From: Cellulomonas sp. 73-92
Lineage (GTDB): Bacteria; Actinomycetota; Actinomycetes; Actinomycetales; Cellulomonadaceae
NCBI RefSeq assembly: GCF_001898175.1
Contig: NZ_MKTH01000008.1
Coordinates: 186,001-250,000 of the forward strand
Reading direction: 5' to 3'
Length of the DNA: 64,000 nucleotides
Below the pieces are notes generated by a model that did no database searches, had not been told where the DNA came from, and worked only from the letters and a program-made list of their open reading frames with translations. The number at the start of each line of letters is the position of its first letter. The stretch's first letter is position 1. Positions 45,876 through 55,263 of the stretch are shown here, in pieces. The translations under genes and the position numbers were made by a program.

Positions 45876-47152
45876 CAGTACTGCTTCAGGTCGGCGTAGA
45901 GCGGGAACGCCTCGGCGAGCTTCGCCACCCGGGCTCGCAGCGCCGTGACGTCCGTCGCGGCACCGCCGACGAGCGCGGTGGCGATGATGTCGGCCACCTC
46001 GGTGAACTCGACATCGCCGAAGCCCCGCGTCGCGAGCGCGGGCGTGCCGATCCGCAGGCCCGAGGTGACTCGCGGCGGGCGCGGGTCGAACGGCACCGCG
46101 TTGCGGTTGACCGTGATGCCGGCGTCGTGGAGCAGGTCCTCGGCCTGCTGGCCGTCGAGCGGCGAGTTGCGCAGGTCGACGAGGACCAGGTGGACGTCCG
46201 TGCCGCCGGTCAGGACGTCGACGCCGGCCGCGGTGACGTCGGGTGCAGTGAGCCGGTCGGCGATGATCTTCGCGCCGGACAGCGTGCGCTCCTGCCGGTC
46301 CCGGAACTCGTCGGTCGCCGCGATCTTGAACGCGACGGCCTTGGCCGCGACCACGTGCATGAGCGGACCGCCCTGCTGGCCCGGGAACACGGCGGAGTCG
46401 ATCTTCTTCGCCCACTCGGCCTTGGACAGGATGAAGCCGGAGCGTGGCCCGCCGATCGTCTTGTGCACGGTCGAGGACACGACGTCCGAGTAGGGCACGG
46501 GCGACGGGTGCAGGCCGGCGGCGACGAGGCCGGCGAAGTGCGCCATGTCGACCCAGAGCTTCGCGCCGACCTCGTCGGCGATGGCACGGAACGCCGCGAA
46601 GTCCAGGTGCCGCGGGTAGGCCGACCAGCCGCCGATGATCACCTCGGGGCGGTGCCGCAGCGCGGCCTCCCGCACGGCCTCGGGCTCGATCCGGTACGTC
46701 TGCGGGTCGACGCCGTACGCGGCGACGTCGTAGAGCCGGCCGGAGAAGTTGATCTTCATGCCGTGCGTCAGGTGGCCGCCGTGGGACAGCTCGAGGCCGA
46801 GGATCCGGTCGCCCGCGGTGGCGAGGGCGTGCAGCACGGCCGCGTTCGCCGTGGCGCCCGAGTGGGGCTGGACGTTGGCGTGCTCGGCGCCGAACAGCGC
46901 CTTGGCGCGGTCGATCGCGATGTTCTCGGCGATGTCGACCTGCTCGCAGCCGCCGTAGTACCGGTGGCCGGGGTAGCCCTCGGCGTACTTGTTCGTCAGC
47001 ACCGAGCCGGTGGCCTGCAGCACCGCACGCGGCACGAAGTTCTCCGAGGCGATCATCTCGAGCGTGCCCTGCTGACGCGCGAGCTCACCGTCGAGGACGG
47101 CGGCGATGTCGGGGTCGACCTCGGACAGGCCCTGGTCGAGGAGGTTGGTCAT
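45875..47152 (-). CDS. glyA: serine hydroxymethyltransferase
   Basis: [70 protein letters not shown] overlap with folD. Confidence 0.97.
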   Translation of the reverse strand: MTNLLDQGLSEVDPDIAAVLDGELARQQGTLEMIASENFVPRAVLQATGSVLTNKYAEGYPGHRYYGGCEQVDIAENIAIDRAKALFGAEHANVQPHSGATANAAVLHALATAGDRILGLELSHGGHLTHGMKINFSGRLYDVAAYGVDPQTYRIEPEAVREAALRHRPEVIIGGWSAYPRHLDFAAFRAIADEVGAKLWVDMAHFAGLVAAGLHPSPVPYSDVVSSTVHKTIGGPRSGFILSKAEWAKKIDSAVFPGQQGGPLMHVVAAKAVAFKIAATDEFRDRQERTLSGAKIIADRLTAPDVTAAGVDVLTGGTDVHLVLVDLRNSPLDGQQAEDLLHDAGITVNRNAVPFDPRPPRVTSGLRIGTPALATRGFGDVEFTEVADIIATALVGGAATDVTALRARVAKLAEAFPLYADLKQY

Positions 47153-47176
47153 GGCGGCGCTCCCGTGGCAGTCGGG

Positions 47177-47211
47177 GTGTGCGGGCGGGTCGACCCGCAC
47201 ACCGTGGTGTG
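47177..47211 (-). promoter_or_regulatory. alternative hairpins between ZTP aptamer and glyA (candidate expression platform)
   Basis: gtgtgcggg (47177-47185)/cccgcacac (47194-47202) competes with cacac (47198-47202)/gtgtg (47207-47211). Confidence 0.5.
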
Positions 47212-47221
47212 TGGCGACCGC

Positions 47222-47303
47222 CGGGCCCAGGCGTCCGACCCGCAGTCCTGCTGCTTCGTCGCTCCCCGGTGGGAACCCACCTTGCGCCAGTCGCGACGGC
47301 GTC
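47222..47303 (-). ncRNA. ZTP (pfl-motif) riboswitch
   Basis: minus strand CGUCGCGACUGGCG...CCACCGGGGAGCGACG...GACGCCUGGGC, the conserved pfl core; directly upstream of glyA-folD; TAGGCT -10-like at 47304-47309. Confidence 0.9.
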
Positions 47304-47374
47304 AGCCTACCAACCCACGGCCCGCGGCCGGCGCCTCGATTGCCGCCAGCCACGCGCGCAGGAGCTCCACGGCG

Positions 47375-48124
47375 CTACGTGGCGGCCCAGAGCCGCCGGT
47401 AGTAGTCCGTGCGCTCGTCGTCGGGCGCGACGCCGTACGCCTCGAGCAGCACGCCGTCCCAGCCGGGCCCGTAGTTCCACTCCAGGCTCCACGTCGCCAC
47501 GGCGAGGTCCGCCCAGCGGTCGGCGACGCCGAGGGCGCCGAGGTCGACGTGACCGGTCCAGTGGCCGGCGTCGTCCAGCAGCGTGTTGGGCGCGCACGGG
47601 TCGCCGTGGCAGACGACGAGCCGGTCGACCGGTGGCGGCGCACCCAGGCCCGCACGGGCCGACGACGAGCCGGAGCGCCGTTCGTCGGCACGTGCGAGCC
47701 GCGCCGCGACGCCCCAGTCGAACGGGCACGGCCCCACCGGCAGCGCCGCGTGGAGGGCCTGCAGCCCCTCCCCGATCGCCCGGGCGGCGACGGCCGGCGC
47801 GGCCAGCCACCGCGGGGACACCGCCGACGAGCCCGGCATCGCGGCGGTGACCAGCCACGTCCCCTCGTCGTCGGTGCCCGACCCGAGCACGGCGGGCACC
47901 GGGGTGTACGCGGCCGCCCACGCGAGGCGCGCCGCCTCGTCCGCCGGCTCGATCCCCGTACCTGCGGGCTGCCACTTGACGTACCGACCCGGGATCGCGA
48001 AGGTCACTCCCCCGAGCTCGTTGCGCCACACCGCCTCGACCGACGACGAGCCCGCGAGCGCGGCCACCGCCGCCGGGACCGACACCGCCCCCTCGGGCGG
48101 GCCGGCGACCAACCGCGCGGTCAC
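47375..48124 (-). CDS. APH(3')-like aminoglycoside phosphotransferase family protein
   Basis: VVCHGDPCAPNTLLDDAGHWTGHVDLGALGVADRWADLAVATWSLEWNYGPGW. Confidence 0.85.
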   Translation of the reverse strand: MTARLVAGPPEGAVSVPAAVAALAGSSSVEAVWRNELGGVTFAIPGRYVKWQPAGTGIEPADEAARLAWAAAYTPVPAVLGSGTDDEGTWLVTAAMPGSSAVSPRWLAAPAVAARAIGEGLQALHAALPVGPCPFDWGVAARLARADERRSGSSSARAGLGAPPPVDRLVVCHGDPCAPNTLLDDAGHWTGHVDLGALGVADRWADLAVATWSLEWNYGPGWDGVLLEAYGVAPDDERTDYYRRLWAAT

Positions 48125-48639
48125 GACGTCGGGGCGTCGTCCTCGGCGGCGTCGTCGCCCAGCAGCTTGCGCAGGTACGCGTAGGTGAGGTCGCCGGCCG
48201 TCTGGTCGTTCTGATACTCGTAGCCGCGCTTCTGGTACATCGCGATGTTGTGCAGAGAGTCGCGCGAGGTGAAGATCCACACCTCCTGCGTGCCCTCGGG
48301 CAGGTGCGTGACGATCTCGTTGAGCAGCCGGGTGCCGATGCCGCGTCCCTGGACGTCCGGGGCCACCGCGAAGCGACCCAGCGTCGCCTTCGTGCCCTCG
48401 ACGAGCACGCGGATGGAGGCCACCAGGCGGTGCCCGGCCCACGCGCCGAGCGTGACCACGTCGTCGCGCGCCAGGTCGGCCCGCAGCTCGTCGAGCGTCT
48501 GGGTCAGCGGCGGGATGTTGACGTCACCGATGAGCCGCGCCTCGGTGACGAAGGCGGCGCGCCGCAGCGTCAGCAGCTCTCCCGCGTCGTCGTCGGTCAC
48601 GGGGCGGATGTCGAGCTCGTCGTCCGTCATGCGCCCCAT
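48121..48639 (-). CDS. GNAT family N-acetyltransferase
   Basis: LGRFAVAPDVQGRGIGTRLLNEIV acetyl-CoA motif; overlaps APH gene (GTGA). Confidence 0.92.
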   Translation of the reverse strand: MGRMTDDELDIRPVTDDDAGELLTLRRAAFVTEARLIGDVNIPPLTQTLDELRADLARDDVVTLGAWAGHRLVASIRVLVEGTKATLGRFAVAPDVQGRGIGTRLLNEIVTHLPEGTQEVWIFTSRDSLHNIAMYQKRGYEYQNDQTAGDLTYAYLRKLLGDDAAEDDAPTS

Positions 48640-48678
48640 CGTTTCAGGTGAGCAGCCGGGGCACTACTCTCGGGCCTC

Positions 48679-49530
48679 GTGTCCGAGCCGACCGACTGGG
48701 TTCTCACCCTGTCCTGCCCCGACCGCCCCGGCATCGTCGCGGCGGTGGCCGGGCTGATCGCCGAGCACGGCGGGAACATCACCGAGTCCCAGCAGTTCGG
48801 GGACCCCGAGACCGGGCAGTTCTTCATGCGGGTCCAGGTCACCGCGACCGCCTCGTACGACGACCTCGCCGGCGCCTTCGGCGCGCTGGCACCCCGGTTC
48901 GCCATGGACTGGTCGCTGGACGTCGCCGGCCGGCCGGTGCGCACGCTCGTCATGGTGTCCACGGCCGCGCACTGCCTCAACGACCTGGCGTTCCGGCAGC
49001 GCTCCGAGGGCCTGCCGATCGACCTGGTGGCCGTCGTCTCCAACCACGAGACGCTGCGGCCGCTGGCCGACTTCTACGGCATCGGCTTCCACCACGTGCC
49101 CGTGACGCCGGACACGAAGGCCGCCGCCGAGACGCGGCTGCAGGCGCTGGTCGACGAGCTCGACGTCGAGCTCGTCGTGCTCGCCCGGTACATGCAGGTG
49201 CTGTCCGACGACTTCTGCGCGCGCCTGCCCGGCCGGATCATCAACATCCACCACTCGTTCCTGCCGTCGTTCAAGGGCGCCCGCCCCTACCAGCAGGCGC
49301 ACACGCGCGGCGTCAAGCTCATCGGCGCCACCGCGCACTACGTGACCGCCGCCCTCGACGAGGGGCCGATCATCGAGCAGGACGTCGAGCGCGTCGACCA
49401 CAACCGCACGGTGGCCGACCTCGTCCGCCTGGGGCAGGACGTCGAGCGCCGCGCCCTGGCGCGCGCCGTGCGCTGGCACGCGGAGCACCGCGTGCTGCTC
49501 GACGGCCCGAAGACGATCGTCTTCCGCTGA
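48679..49530 (+). CDS. purU: formyltetrahydrofolate deformylase
   Basis: WVLTLSCPDRPGIVAAVAGLIAEHGGNITESQQFGDPETGQFFMRV ACT domain; NIHHSFLPSFKGARPYQQAHTRGVKLIGATAHYVT. Confidence 0.96.
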   Translation: MSEPTDWVLTLSCPDRPGIVAAVAGLIAEHGGNITESQQFGDPETGQFFMRVQVTATASYDDLAGAFGALAPRFAMDWSLDVAGRPVRTLVMVSTAAHCLNDLAFRQRSEGLPIDLVAVVSNHETLRPLADFYGIGFHHVPVTPDTKAAAETRLQALVDELDVELVVLARYMQVLSDDFCARLPGRIINIHHSFLPSFKGARPYQQAHTRGVKLIGATAHYVTAALDEGPIIEQDVERVDHNRTVADLVRLGQDVERRALARAVRWHAEHRVLLDGPKTIVFR

Positions 49531-49667
49531 CGACCGCCGAGGGCGCCCACCGGACCCCTCGCGATCACCCCTCACCGGCGCCGGCCGCCGCAGCCTCGTG
49601 CCCGGCGCCTGCCGTCACGGCCCTGCACGCCACGTCGACCGTGGCCACGACGACCGGCGGAACACGC

Positions 49668-49710
49668 GTCGGCGGCCCGCCCCCCACGAGGTGGGGAACG
49701 GGCCGCCGAC
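49668..49710. terminator. bidirectional terminator between purU and sugar SBP gene
   Basis: gtcggcggcccg/cgggccgccgac 12-bp perfect stem with inner ccccac/gtgggg stem. Confidence 0.8.
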
Positions 49711-49762
49711 GGAACCGATCAGGTCACGGCGCTCGGGACATCAGTCCCGCGGGCCGCTCAGA

Positions 49763-50959
49763 TCACTTGTGCGTCTTGCAGTAGTCCGTGGCGAGGGCCG
49801 CGGCCGACGCGCTCGGGCTCGTGGTCGGGTCGTACGCGGTGCAGACGTTCGCCTGCGTCACGAGGACCGGGGCCAGCAGGAAGGACGGCACGATCTTGTT
49901 GCCGTTGTTGTACGACTTCGTGTCGTTGACCGTGACCGGCTTGCCGGCCGAGATGTCCTTGAGCACGGAGACGACCTGGGTCACGAACTTGCCGGTGTCC
50001 TTGTTGATCGTCGAGTACTGCGTGCCGTCGGCGATGAGCGGGATCGAGGCGACCTCGGAGTCCTGGCCGGTGATGACCGGGTTCGGCAGACCGGCGTTCT
50101 TCACGGAGGTCAGCGCCGCACGAGCCAGCGTGTCGTTCGGGGACAGGATGCCGTTGAGCTTGGTGCCGCCGGTGTAGTTCGCAGCCAGGATCGCGTCCAT
50201 GCGCGTCTGGGCGTTCTGCGCCTGCCAACCCTGGGTCGCGGCCTGCGACTGGGTCTTCTGGCCCGACAGGATCTTCAGCGTGCCGTCATCGATCTTCGGC
50301 TGCAGGACGCTCATGGCGCCCTCGAAGAACGGCTTCGAGTTCGAGTCGTCGTTCGAGCCGGCGATCAGCTCAATGTTCCAGGGCGACGCGCCCTCCTTGG
50401 CCTTCAGGCCGTCGAGGAGCGCCTGCCCCTGCAGCTGACCGACCTTGTAGTTGTCGTACGCCATGTACATGTCGATGTTGGGCGTGTTCGTCAGCAGGCG
50501 GTCGTACGCGATGACCGAGATGCCCGCGTCCTTGGCGGCCTGCAGCTGGCTGCCCAGCTGCGAACCGTCGATCGCGCCGATGACGAGAACCTTCGCGCCG
50601 GCCGTGATCATGGCCTGGATCTGGTTCTGCTGGTCGGTCACGCCGCCGTTGGCGTAGTTGACCATCGGCTTGAAGCCCGCCGCGGTCAGCTGGTCGGTGA
50701 AGAGCTGACCGGCGAGGACCCAGTTCTCGGACGTCTTCTGGGGCAGCGAGACACCGACCGTGGAGCCGGCCGGGAAGGCGGGCAGCGAGATCGTGTCGCC
50801 GGAGGCGCCGCCGCCGCTGGTGGTGGTGGCAGAGGCCGCCGGCGTGGAACCCCCCGTCGTCGCGGTCGTGTTGCCGGTGTTGTTGTTGGACGAACAACCC
50901 GCCAAGGCCAGCGCTGCGACAGCGCCGAGGGCCGCGACGGAGATCGCGAACTTCCTCAT
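49763..50959 (-). CDS. multiple-monosaccharide/xylose-type ABC transporter substrate-binding lipoprotein (CUT2)
   Basis: lipobox LALAGC; IGVSLPQK-like VGVSLPQKTSENW, IDGSQLGSQLQAAKDAGISVIAYDRLL. Confidence 0.93.
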   Translation of the reverse strand: MRKFAISVAALGAVAALALAGCSSNNNTGNTTATTGGSTPAASATTTSGGGASGDTISLPAFPAGSTVGVSLPQKTSENWVLAGQLFTDQLTAAGFKPMVNYANGGVTDQQNQIQAMITAGAKVLVIGAIDGSQLGSQLQAAKDAGISVIAYDRLLTNTPNIDMYMAYDNYKVGQLQGQALLDGLKAKEGASPWNIELIAGSNDDSNSKPFFEGAMSVLQPKIDDGTLKILSGQKTQSQAATQGWQAQNAQTRMDAILAANYTGGTKLNGILSPNDTLARAALTSVKNAGLPNPVITGQDSEVASIPLIADGTQYSTINKDTGKFVTQVVSVLKDISAGKPVTVNDTKSYNNGNKIVPSFLLAPVLVTQANVCTAYDPTTSPSASAAALATDYCKTHK

Positions 50960-51023
50960 TCTTCTCTCCTCTTTAACTGGTGAATCACCGTTGATCACAC
51001 GTTCCGCAGCTGCCCGACGCCGA

Positions 51024-52286
51024 CTAGATCTTGGCGACCTCGGGACGCACCTGCTCTTCTCCCTGCGTTTCCTTTCTCCTGGAACGCAAGCCCCTCATGA
51101 TGGCGCCGGTGATGGAAGGCCGGCCCTGAGCCTTGCTGTAGAGGTCGAAGGCGACCGCGACCAGCAGGACGAGCCCGCGGATCATGGCCGACCAGTCCGA
51201 GCCGACGCCCAGGACGAACATGCCGTTGCTGAGGATCGACATGAACAGGCCACCGATGACGGACCCGACCACCGTGCCGACACCGCCGGAGACCGCCGCG
51301 CCGCCGACGAACACGGCCGCGATGACGTCCAGCTCCCAGCCGTTGCCGTCCGACAGGCCGGTCGAGCCGGACTTGCCGACGAACATGATCGCGGCCACCG
51401 CGGCGAGGAACGACATGTTCGTCATCGCGATGAAGTAGACCTTCTTGATGTTGATGCCGGTCAGCGCCGCGGCCGCCTTGTTGCCGCCGACCGCGTAGAC
51501 CCCCCGGCCGATCGTCGTCCGCGTCTCGACGAAGTGGTAGAAGATGACGAGGAGCACGATGATGACGCCGGCGACGGGGAACGACGTCCCCGGGCGGCCG
51601 TTCGCGAACGCGATGGTCAGGATGGCCAGGGCCGCGACGACGGTCGCCAGGCGCGCGACCATCACCCACGTCGGGGGCACGACGCCCCCGCCGCGGACGA
51701 TCTTCCCGCGGCGGCGGATCTCCCGGTAGATCACGGCCAGCATCGCGATGACGCCCAGCACCAGGGTCGGGTTGTTGAAGCCCGTGTGGGGACCCCAGTC
51801 GGGCAGGAAGCCGCTGCCGATCTTCACGATCTGCGGGGGGACCGGGACGCTCTGGCCGTTGCTGATGTGCTGGTCCAGCCCGCGGAACAGCATCTGGCCC
51901 GCCAGCGTGGTGATGAAGCCCGGCACCCCGATGTACGCGAGCCAGGCGCCTTGCCACATCCCGATGGCGGTGCCGACCGCGATGCCGAAGAGGATGCCCG
52001 CCCACCAGGGGAAGCCCCAGTCCTTGATCGACAGCGCGAGACAGATGCCCACGACGGCCGCCACCGACCCCGGCGCCAGGTCGATCTGGCCCATGACGAT
52101 GACGAACAGCATGCCGAGCGCCATGACGAGGACGTACGACCAGCCGATGATGATGTTCTGCAGGTTCTCGGAGTGCAGAGTACGGCCGCCCGTCTGCCAG
52201 GCGAAGAACGCCATGACGACGATCAGGAAGCCAAACAGCGCGTATTGCCTCATGTTCGCGCCGAAGAACTGTCGAAGTGCCTTCAT
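51024..52286 (-). CDS. multiple-monosaccharide ABC transporter permease (CUT2)
   Basis: GQIDLAPGSVAAVVGICLAL, YAVGGNKAAAALTGINIKKVYF, FVGGAAVSGGVGTVVGSVIGGLFM. Confidence 0.94.
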   Translation of the reverse strand: MKALRQFFGANMRQYALFGFLIVVMAFFAWQTGGRTLHSENLQNIIIGWSYVLVMALGMLFVIVMGQIDLAPGSVAAVVGICLALSIKDWGFPWWAGILFGIAVGTAIGMWQGAWLAYIGVPGFITTLAGQMLFRGLDQHISNGQSVPVPPQIVKIGSGFLPDWGPHTGFNNPTLVLGVIAMLAVIYREIRRRGKIVRGGGVVPPTWVMVARLATVVAALAILTIAFANGRPGTSFPVAGVIIVLLVIFYHFVETRTTIGRGVYAVGGNKAAAALTGINIKKVYFIAMTNMSFLAAVAAIMFVGKSGSTGLSDGNGWELDVIAAVFVGGAAVSGGVGTVVGSVIGGLFMSILSNGMFVLGVGSDWSAMIRGLVLLVAVAFDLYSKAQGRPSITGAIMRGLRSRRKETQGEEQVRPEVAKI

Positions 52287-52329
52287 TGTCTTCTGTTCCT
52301 GCTCAGCTCGTGACGGTCTTGGATGGAGT

Positions 52330-53865
52330 TCAGGCGGCCGTGTCGGTCATCTGACGCATGAGCGACTCCTGCGTCGCAGTCCGCGCATCGGCCTCACCCG
52401 TGATTCGGCCCTCGAACACGGTGTAGATGCGATCGCACACACCCAACAGCTCGGGCAGCTCGGAGGAGATCATGACGACTCCCTTGCCCTGGTCGGCCAG
52501 CTCGTTGATGAGGCCGTAGATCTCGTACTTCGCCCCGACGTCGATGCCGCGGGTCGGCTCGTCGAGGATCGCCAGCCGCGGCTCGGTGAACATCCACTTG
52601 GACAGCACCACCTTCTGCTGGTTGCCACCCGAGAGCGTCGAGACGCCGACGTCGACCGACGCGGCCTTGATGCGCATGGCCGTCCGGTACCGCTCGGCCG
52701 CCGCGGCGGACGCCTCCAGGTCGATGACGCCGCGCTTCGAGATGCGGTCGATGCCCGCCGACGAGATGGTGCCCTTGATGGTGTCGAGCAGGTTGAGGCC
52801 CAGCATCTTGCGGTCCTCCGGCACGTAGGCGATGCCGTGCGCGATCGCCTCCTTGACGGAGGTGACCTCCACCTCGCGCCCGTCGATGTAGATCTGGCCG
52901 CCGTGCCAGATCCCGTACGAACGGCCGAAGATCGAACGAGCCATCTCGGTGCGCCCCGCGCCCATCAGCCCGGCGAAGCCGACGATCTCGCCCGCGCGGA
53001 CGTAGAAGTTGGCGTGCTTCGTCACCAGGCGCCCCGGGACCTGGGGGTGCTCCACGACCCAGTCGCGGACCTCGAAGATGCGCTCCCCGATGTGCGGCGT
53101 GTGGCTGGGGAACCGCGACTCCATCGAGCGGCCGACCATGCCCCGGATGATCCGGTCCTCGTTGACGCTGCCGTCCTCGACGGTCAGGGTCTCGACCGTC
53201 TTGCCGTCCCGCAGGATCGTGATCGAGTCGGCGATCGCCGCGATCTCGTTCAGCTTGTGGGAGATCATGATGCTGGTCAGCCCGCGCGAGCGCAGGGACC
53301 GCAGGATGTCGAGGAGGTTCGCGGTCTCCTCCTCGTTGAGGGCCGACGTCGGTTCGTCGAGGATGAGCAGCCGGACGTCCTTGGCCAGGGCCTTCGCGAT
53401 CTCGACGAGCTGCTGGTGGCCGACACCGATGTTCTTGATCGCGATGTCCGGGTCGATGTCCAGGCCGACGCGCGCGAGCAGCTCGACGACGCGGCGCCGC
53501 GCCGCGATCCAGTCGATGACGCCGCGGGTGGCGACCTCGTTGCCGAGGAACATGTTCTCGGTGACGGACAGCTCCGGGATGAGCGCCAGTTCCTGGTGGA
53601 TGATCGCGATGCCGGCGTGCTCGGAGGCGCGGATGTTGGCGAAGCGCACCTCCTGCCCCTCGAAGATGATGTCGCCCTCGTACGACCCGTGGGGGTAGAC
53701 CCCCGAGAGCACCTTCATGAGGGTGGACTTGCCCGCACCGTTCTCGCCGCAGATCGCGTGGATCTCGCCGGCGCGCACCGACATGCTGACGTTGTCGAGC
53801 GCGCGGACGCCCGGGAACACCTTCGTGATCGACTTCATCTCGAGGATGACGGGTCCGTCACTCAT
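52330..53865 (-). CDS. multiple-monosaccharide ABC transporter ATP-binding protein (two NBDs)
   Basis: [27 protein letters not shown], second [17 protein letters not shown]...[18 protein letters not shown]. Confidence 0.96.
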   Translation of the reverse strand: MSDGPVILEMKSITKVFPGVRALDNVSMSVRAGEIHAICGENGAGKSTLMKVLSGVYPHGSYEGDIIFEGQEVRFANIRASEHAGIAIIHQELALIPELSVTENMFLGNEVATRGVIDWIAARRRVVELLARVGLDIDPDIAIKNIGVGHQQLVEIAKALAKDVRLLILDEPTSALNEEETANLLDILRSLRSRGLTSIMISHKLNEIAAIADSITILRDGKTVETLTVEDGSVNEDRIIRGMVGRSMESRFPSHTPHIGERIFEVRDWVVEHPQVPGRLVTKHANFYVRAGEIVGFAGLMGAGRTEMARSIFGRSYGIWHGGQIYIDGREVEVTSVKEAIAHGIAYVPEDRKMLGLNLLDTIKGTISSAGIDRISKRGVIDLEASAAAAERYRTAMRIKAASVDVGVSTLSGGNQQKVVLSKWMFTEPRLAILDEPTRGIDVGAKYEIYGLINELADQGKGVVMISSELPELLGVCDRIYTVFEGRITGEADARTATQESLMRQMTDTAA

Positions 53866-53927
53866 CTACCTGACTCCCTGTGCCGCTGTGCCACTGTGCA
53901 CGCCGATCGCGCCGCTGCCCGTGTTGG

Positions 53928-53956
53928 ACCCTAGGCAGCGGAGCCTTTCTCGTCAA
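53928..53956 (-). promoter_or_regulatory. sigma70-type promoter for mmsAB-SBP genes
   Basis: minus strand TTGACG (53951-53956) - 17 bp - TAGGGT (53928-53933). Confidence 0.65.
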
Positions 53957-53967
53957 CTTCTGAACAC

Positions 53968-53986
53968 ATGGTCGTGTCCAGACCAT
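53968..53986 (-). promoter_or_regulatory. inverted-repeat operator upstream of ABC promoter
   Basis: ATGGTC-N7-GACCAT perfect 6-bp arms, 11 bp upstream of -35. Confidence 0.5.
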
Positions 53987-53988
53987 CA

Positions 53989-55206
53989 TTAGTTCGATAC
54001 CAAAACGTCACCTGAACGCAACGATGCCTGGAGGGCGAGCAGGCAGGCACCCTGGACCTCGGCCGTCTCGCCGAGGTCGGTGAGGGCGAAGTCCGTCCGC
54101 CCCGTCGTGGCGGGCAGCGCCCGCTGCCGCACCGTGGCGACCATGCCCTCCAGGAGCGCCTGGCCACCGGCCGCCAGGGGGCCGCCGAGCACGACGTCGT
54201 CCGGGCTCAGCAGGTTGCAGACGGGCGCGAGCGCCAGGCCGAGCGCGACACCGGCGTCGTAGAGCAGCCGGTTGACCATGACGTCACCGTCCTGCGCCGC
54301 ACGCACCACCTCGGGGACGTCCCACGTCCTCTCGGGCCGGGTGCGCCGGAGGTCGCCGACGAGACGGCGCGTCGACACCAGCGTCTCGAGGCACCCCCGG
54401 TTGCCGCAGTAGCACAGCTCGCCGTTGTCGACGACGGGGACATGCCCGATCTCGCCCGTGATGCCGGTCGTCGAGCGGTACAGGCTGCCGTCGAACGACA
54501 GCCCGACGCCGACGCCGGTGGCGACCTTGACGTAGACCAGGCTGTGCGCGCCAGCGTGCTGACCTGCACCGTAGTGCGCCAGCGCGCCCAGGTTGGCGTC
54601 GTTCTCGAGGACGACCGGCACGCCGAGGGCGTCGCGCAGAGCTTCGCCGAGATCCACACCCGCCCAGTTCGGGAGCACGCTCGCCTGGACCACACGACCG
54701 GTGACGGGTTCCAGCGATGCCGGCAGGGCCACCCCGCAGCACAGCACGCGCGAACGGTCGACGTGGTGCTCGTGCAGCAGCCCGTCGAGCATCTCGGCGG
54801 CGAGCGGCAGCGTCTCGAAGGGTTCGTGCCCGGGCGCCAGCTGGACCAGCTGCTCGCCCCACGCGCGCCGCCCGGCGTCCCAGCCGAGCATGCGCATGTG
54901 GGTGCGACCGATGTCCACGCCGACGACGACGCGCGGGTCGGGTGCGAGCCGCACCTCGACCGAGCGGCGGCCGGAGCTGATCGTCGAGGCGGTGGCGACC
55001 AGTCCGGTCGTCTCCAGCTCGCGCACGATGGACGAGACGGTGCCCGTCGACAGGCCGGTCGCCCGGGCGAGGGCCGCCTGCGTCCTCGGGCCCTGTGCGC
55101 GGAGGGTGGCGACAACCATGCGGATGTTCCGCTCGCGCAGGGCCTTCTGCGACCCCGTGTCGCGTTGCGGGGCGACGACCCGCGTCCTCACGGCCATGGT
55201 CGTCAT
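53989..55206 (-). CDS. ROK family transcriptional regulator
   Basis: TQAALARATGLSTGTVSSIVRELETTGLV HTH; ROK VGVDIGRTHMRM, CYCGNRGCLE zinc motif; start may be 55197. Confidence 0.93.
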   Translation of the reverse strand: MTTMAVRTRVVAPQRDTGSQKALRERNIRMVVATLRAQGPRTQAALARATGLSTGTVSSIVRELETTGLVATASTISSGRRSVEVRLAPDPRVVVGVDIGRTHMRMLGWDAGRRAWGEQLVQLAPGHEPFETLPLAAEMLDGLLHEHHVDRSRVLCCGVALPASLEPVTGRVVQASVLPNWAGVDLGEALRDALGVPVVLENDANLGALAHYGAGQHAGAHSLVYVKVATGVGVGLSFDGSLYRSTTGITGEIGHVPVVDNGELCYCGNRGCLETLVSTRRLVGDLRRTRPERTWDVPEVVRAAQDGDVMVNRLLYDAGVALGLALAPVCNLLSPDDVVLGGPLAAGGQALLEGMVATVRQRALPATTGRTDFALTDLGETAEVQGACLLALQASLRSGDVLVSN

Positions 55207-55241
55207 GTGTACCCTGGCAGCGGTGCTGCCGTCAACCCTTG

Positions 55242-55258
55242 AACGCAAAGGGTGCGTT
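55242..55258 (-). promoter_or_regulatory. operator IR upstream of ROK gene
   Basis: AACGCA-N5-TGCGTT; -35-like TTGACG at 55230-55235 immediately downstream on minus strand. Confidence 0.5.
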
Positions 55259-55263
55259 TGCGG

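Noticed and set aside
47302-47691. 129-aa minus-strand ORF between glyA and APH gene
   Set aside because: Out of frame within the APH-like gene and overlaps the riboswitch promoter
46127-48184. 685-aa plus-strand ORF over glyA/APH region
   Set aside because: Antisense artefact; also spans the ZTP riboswitch
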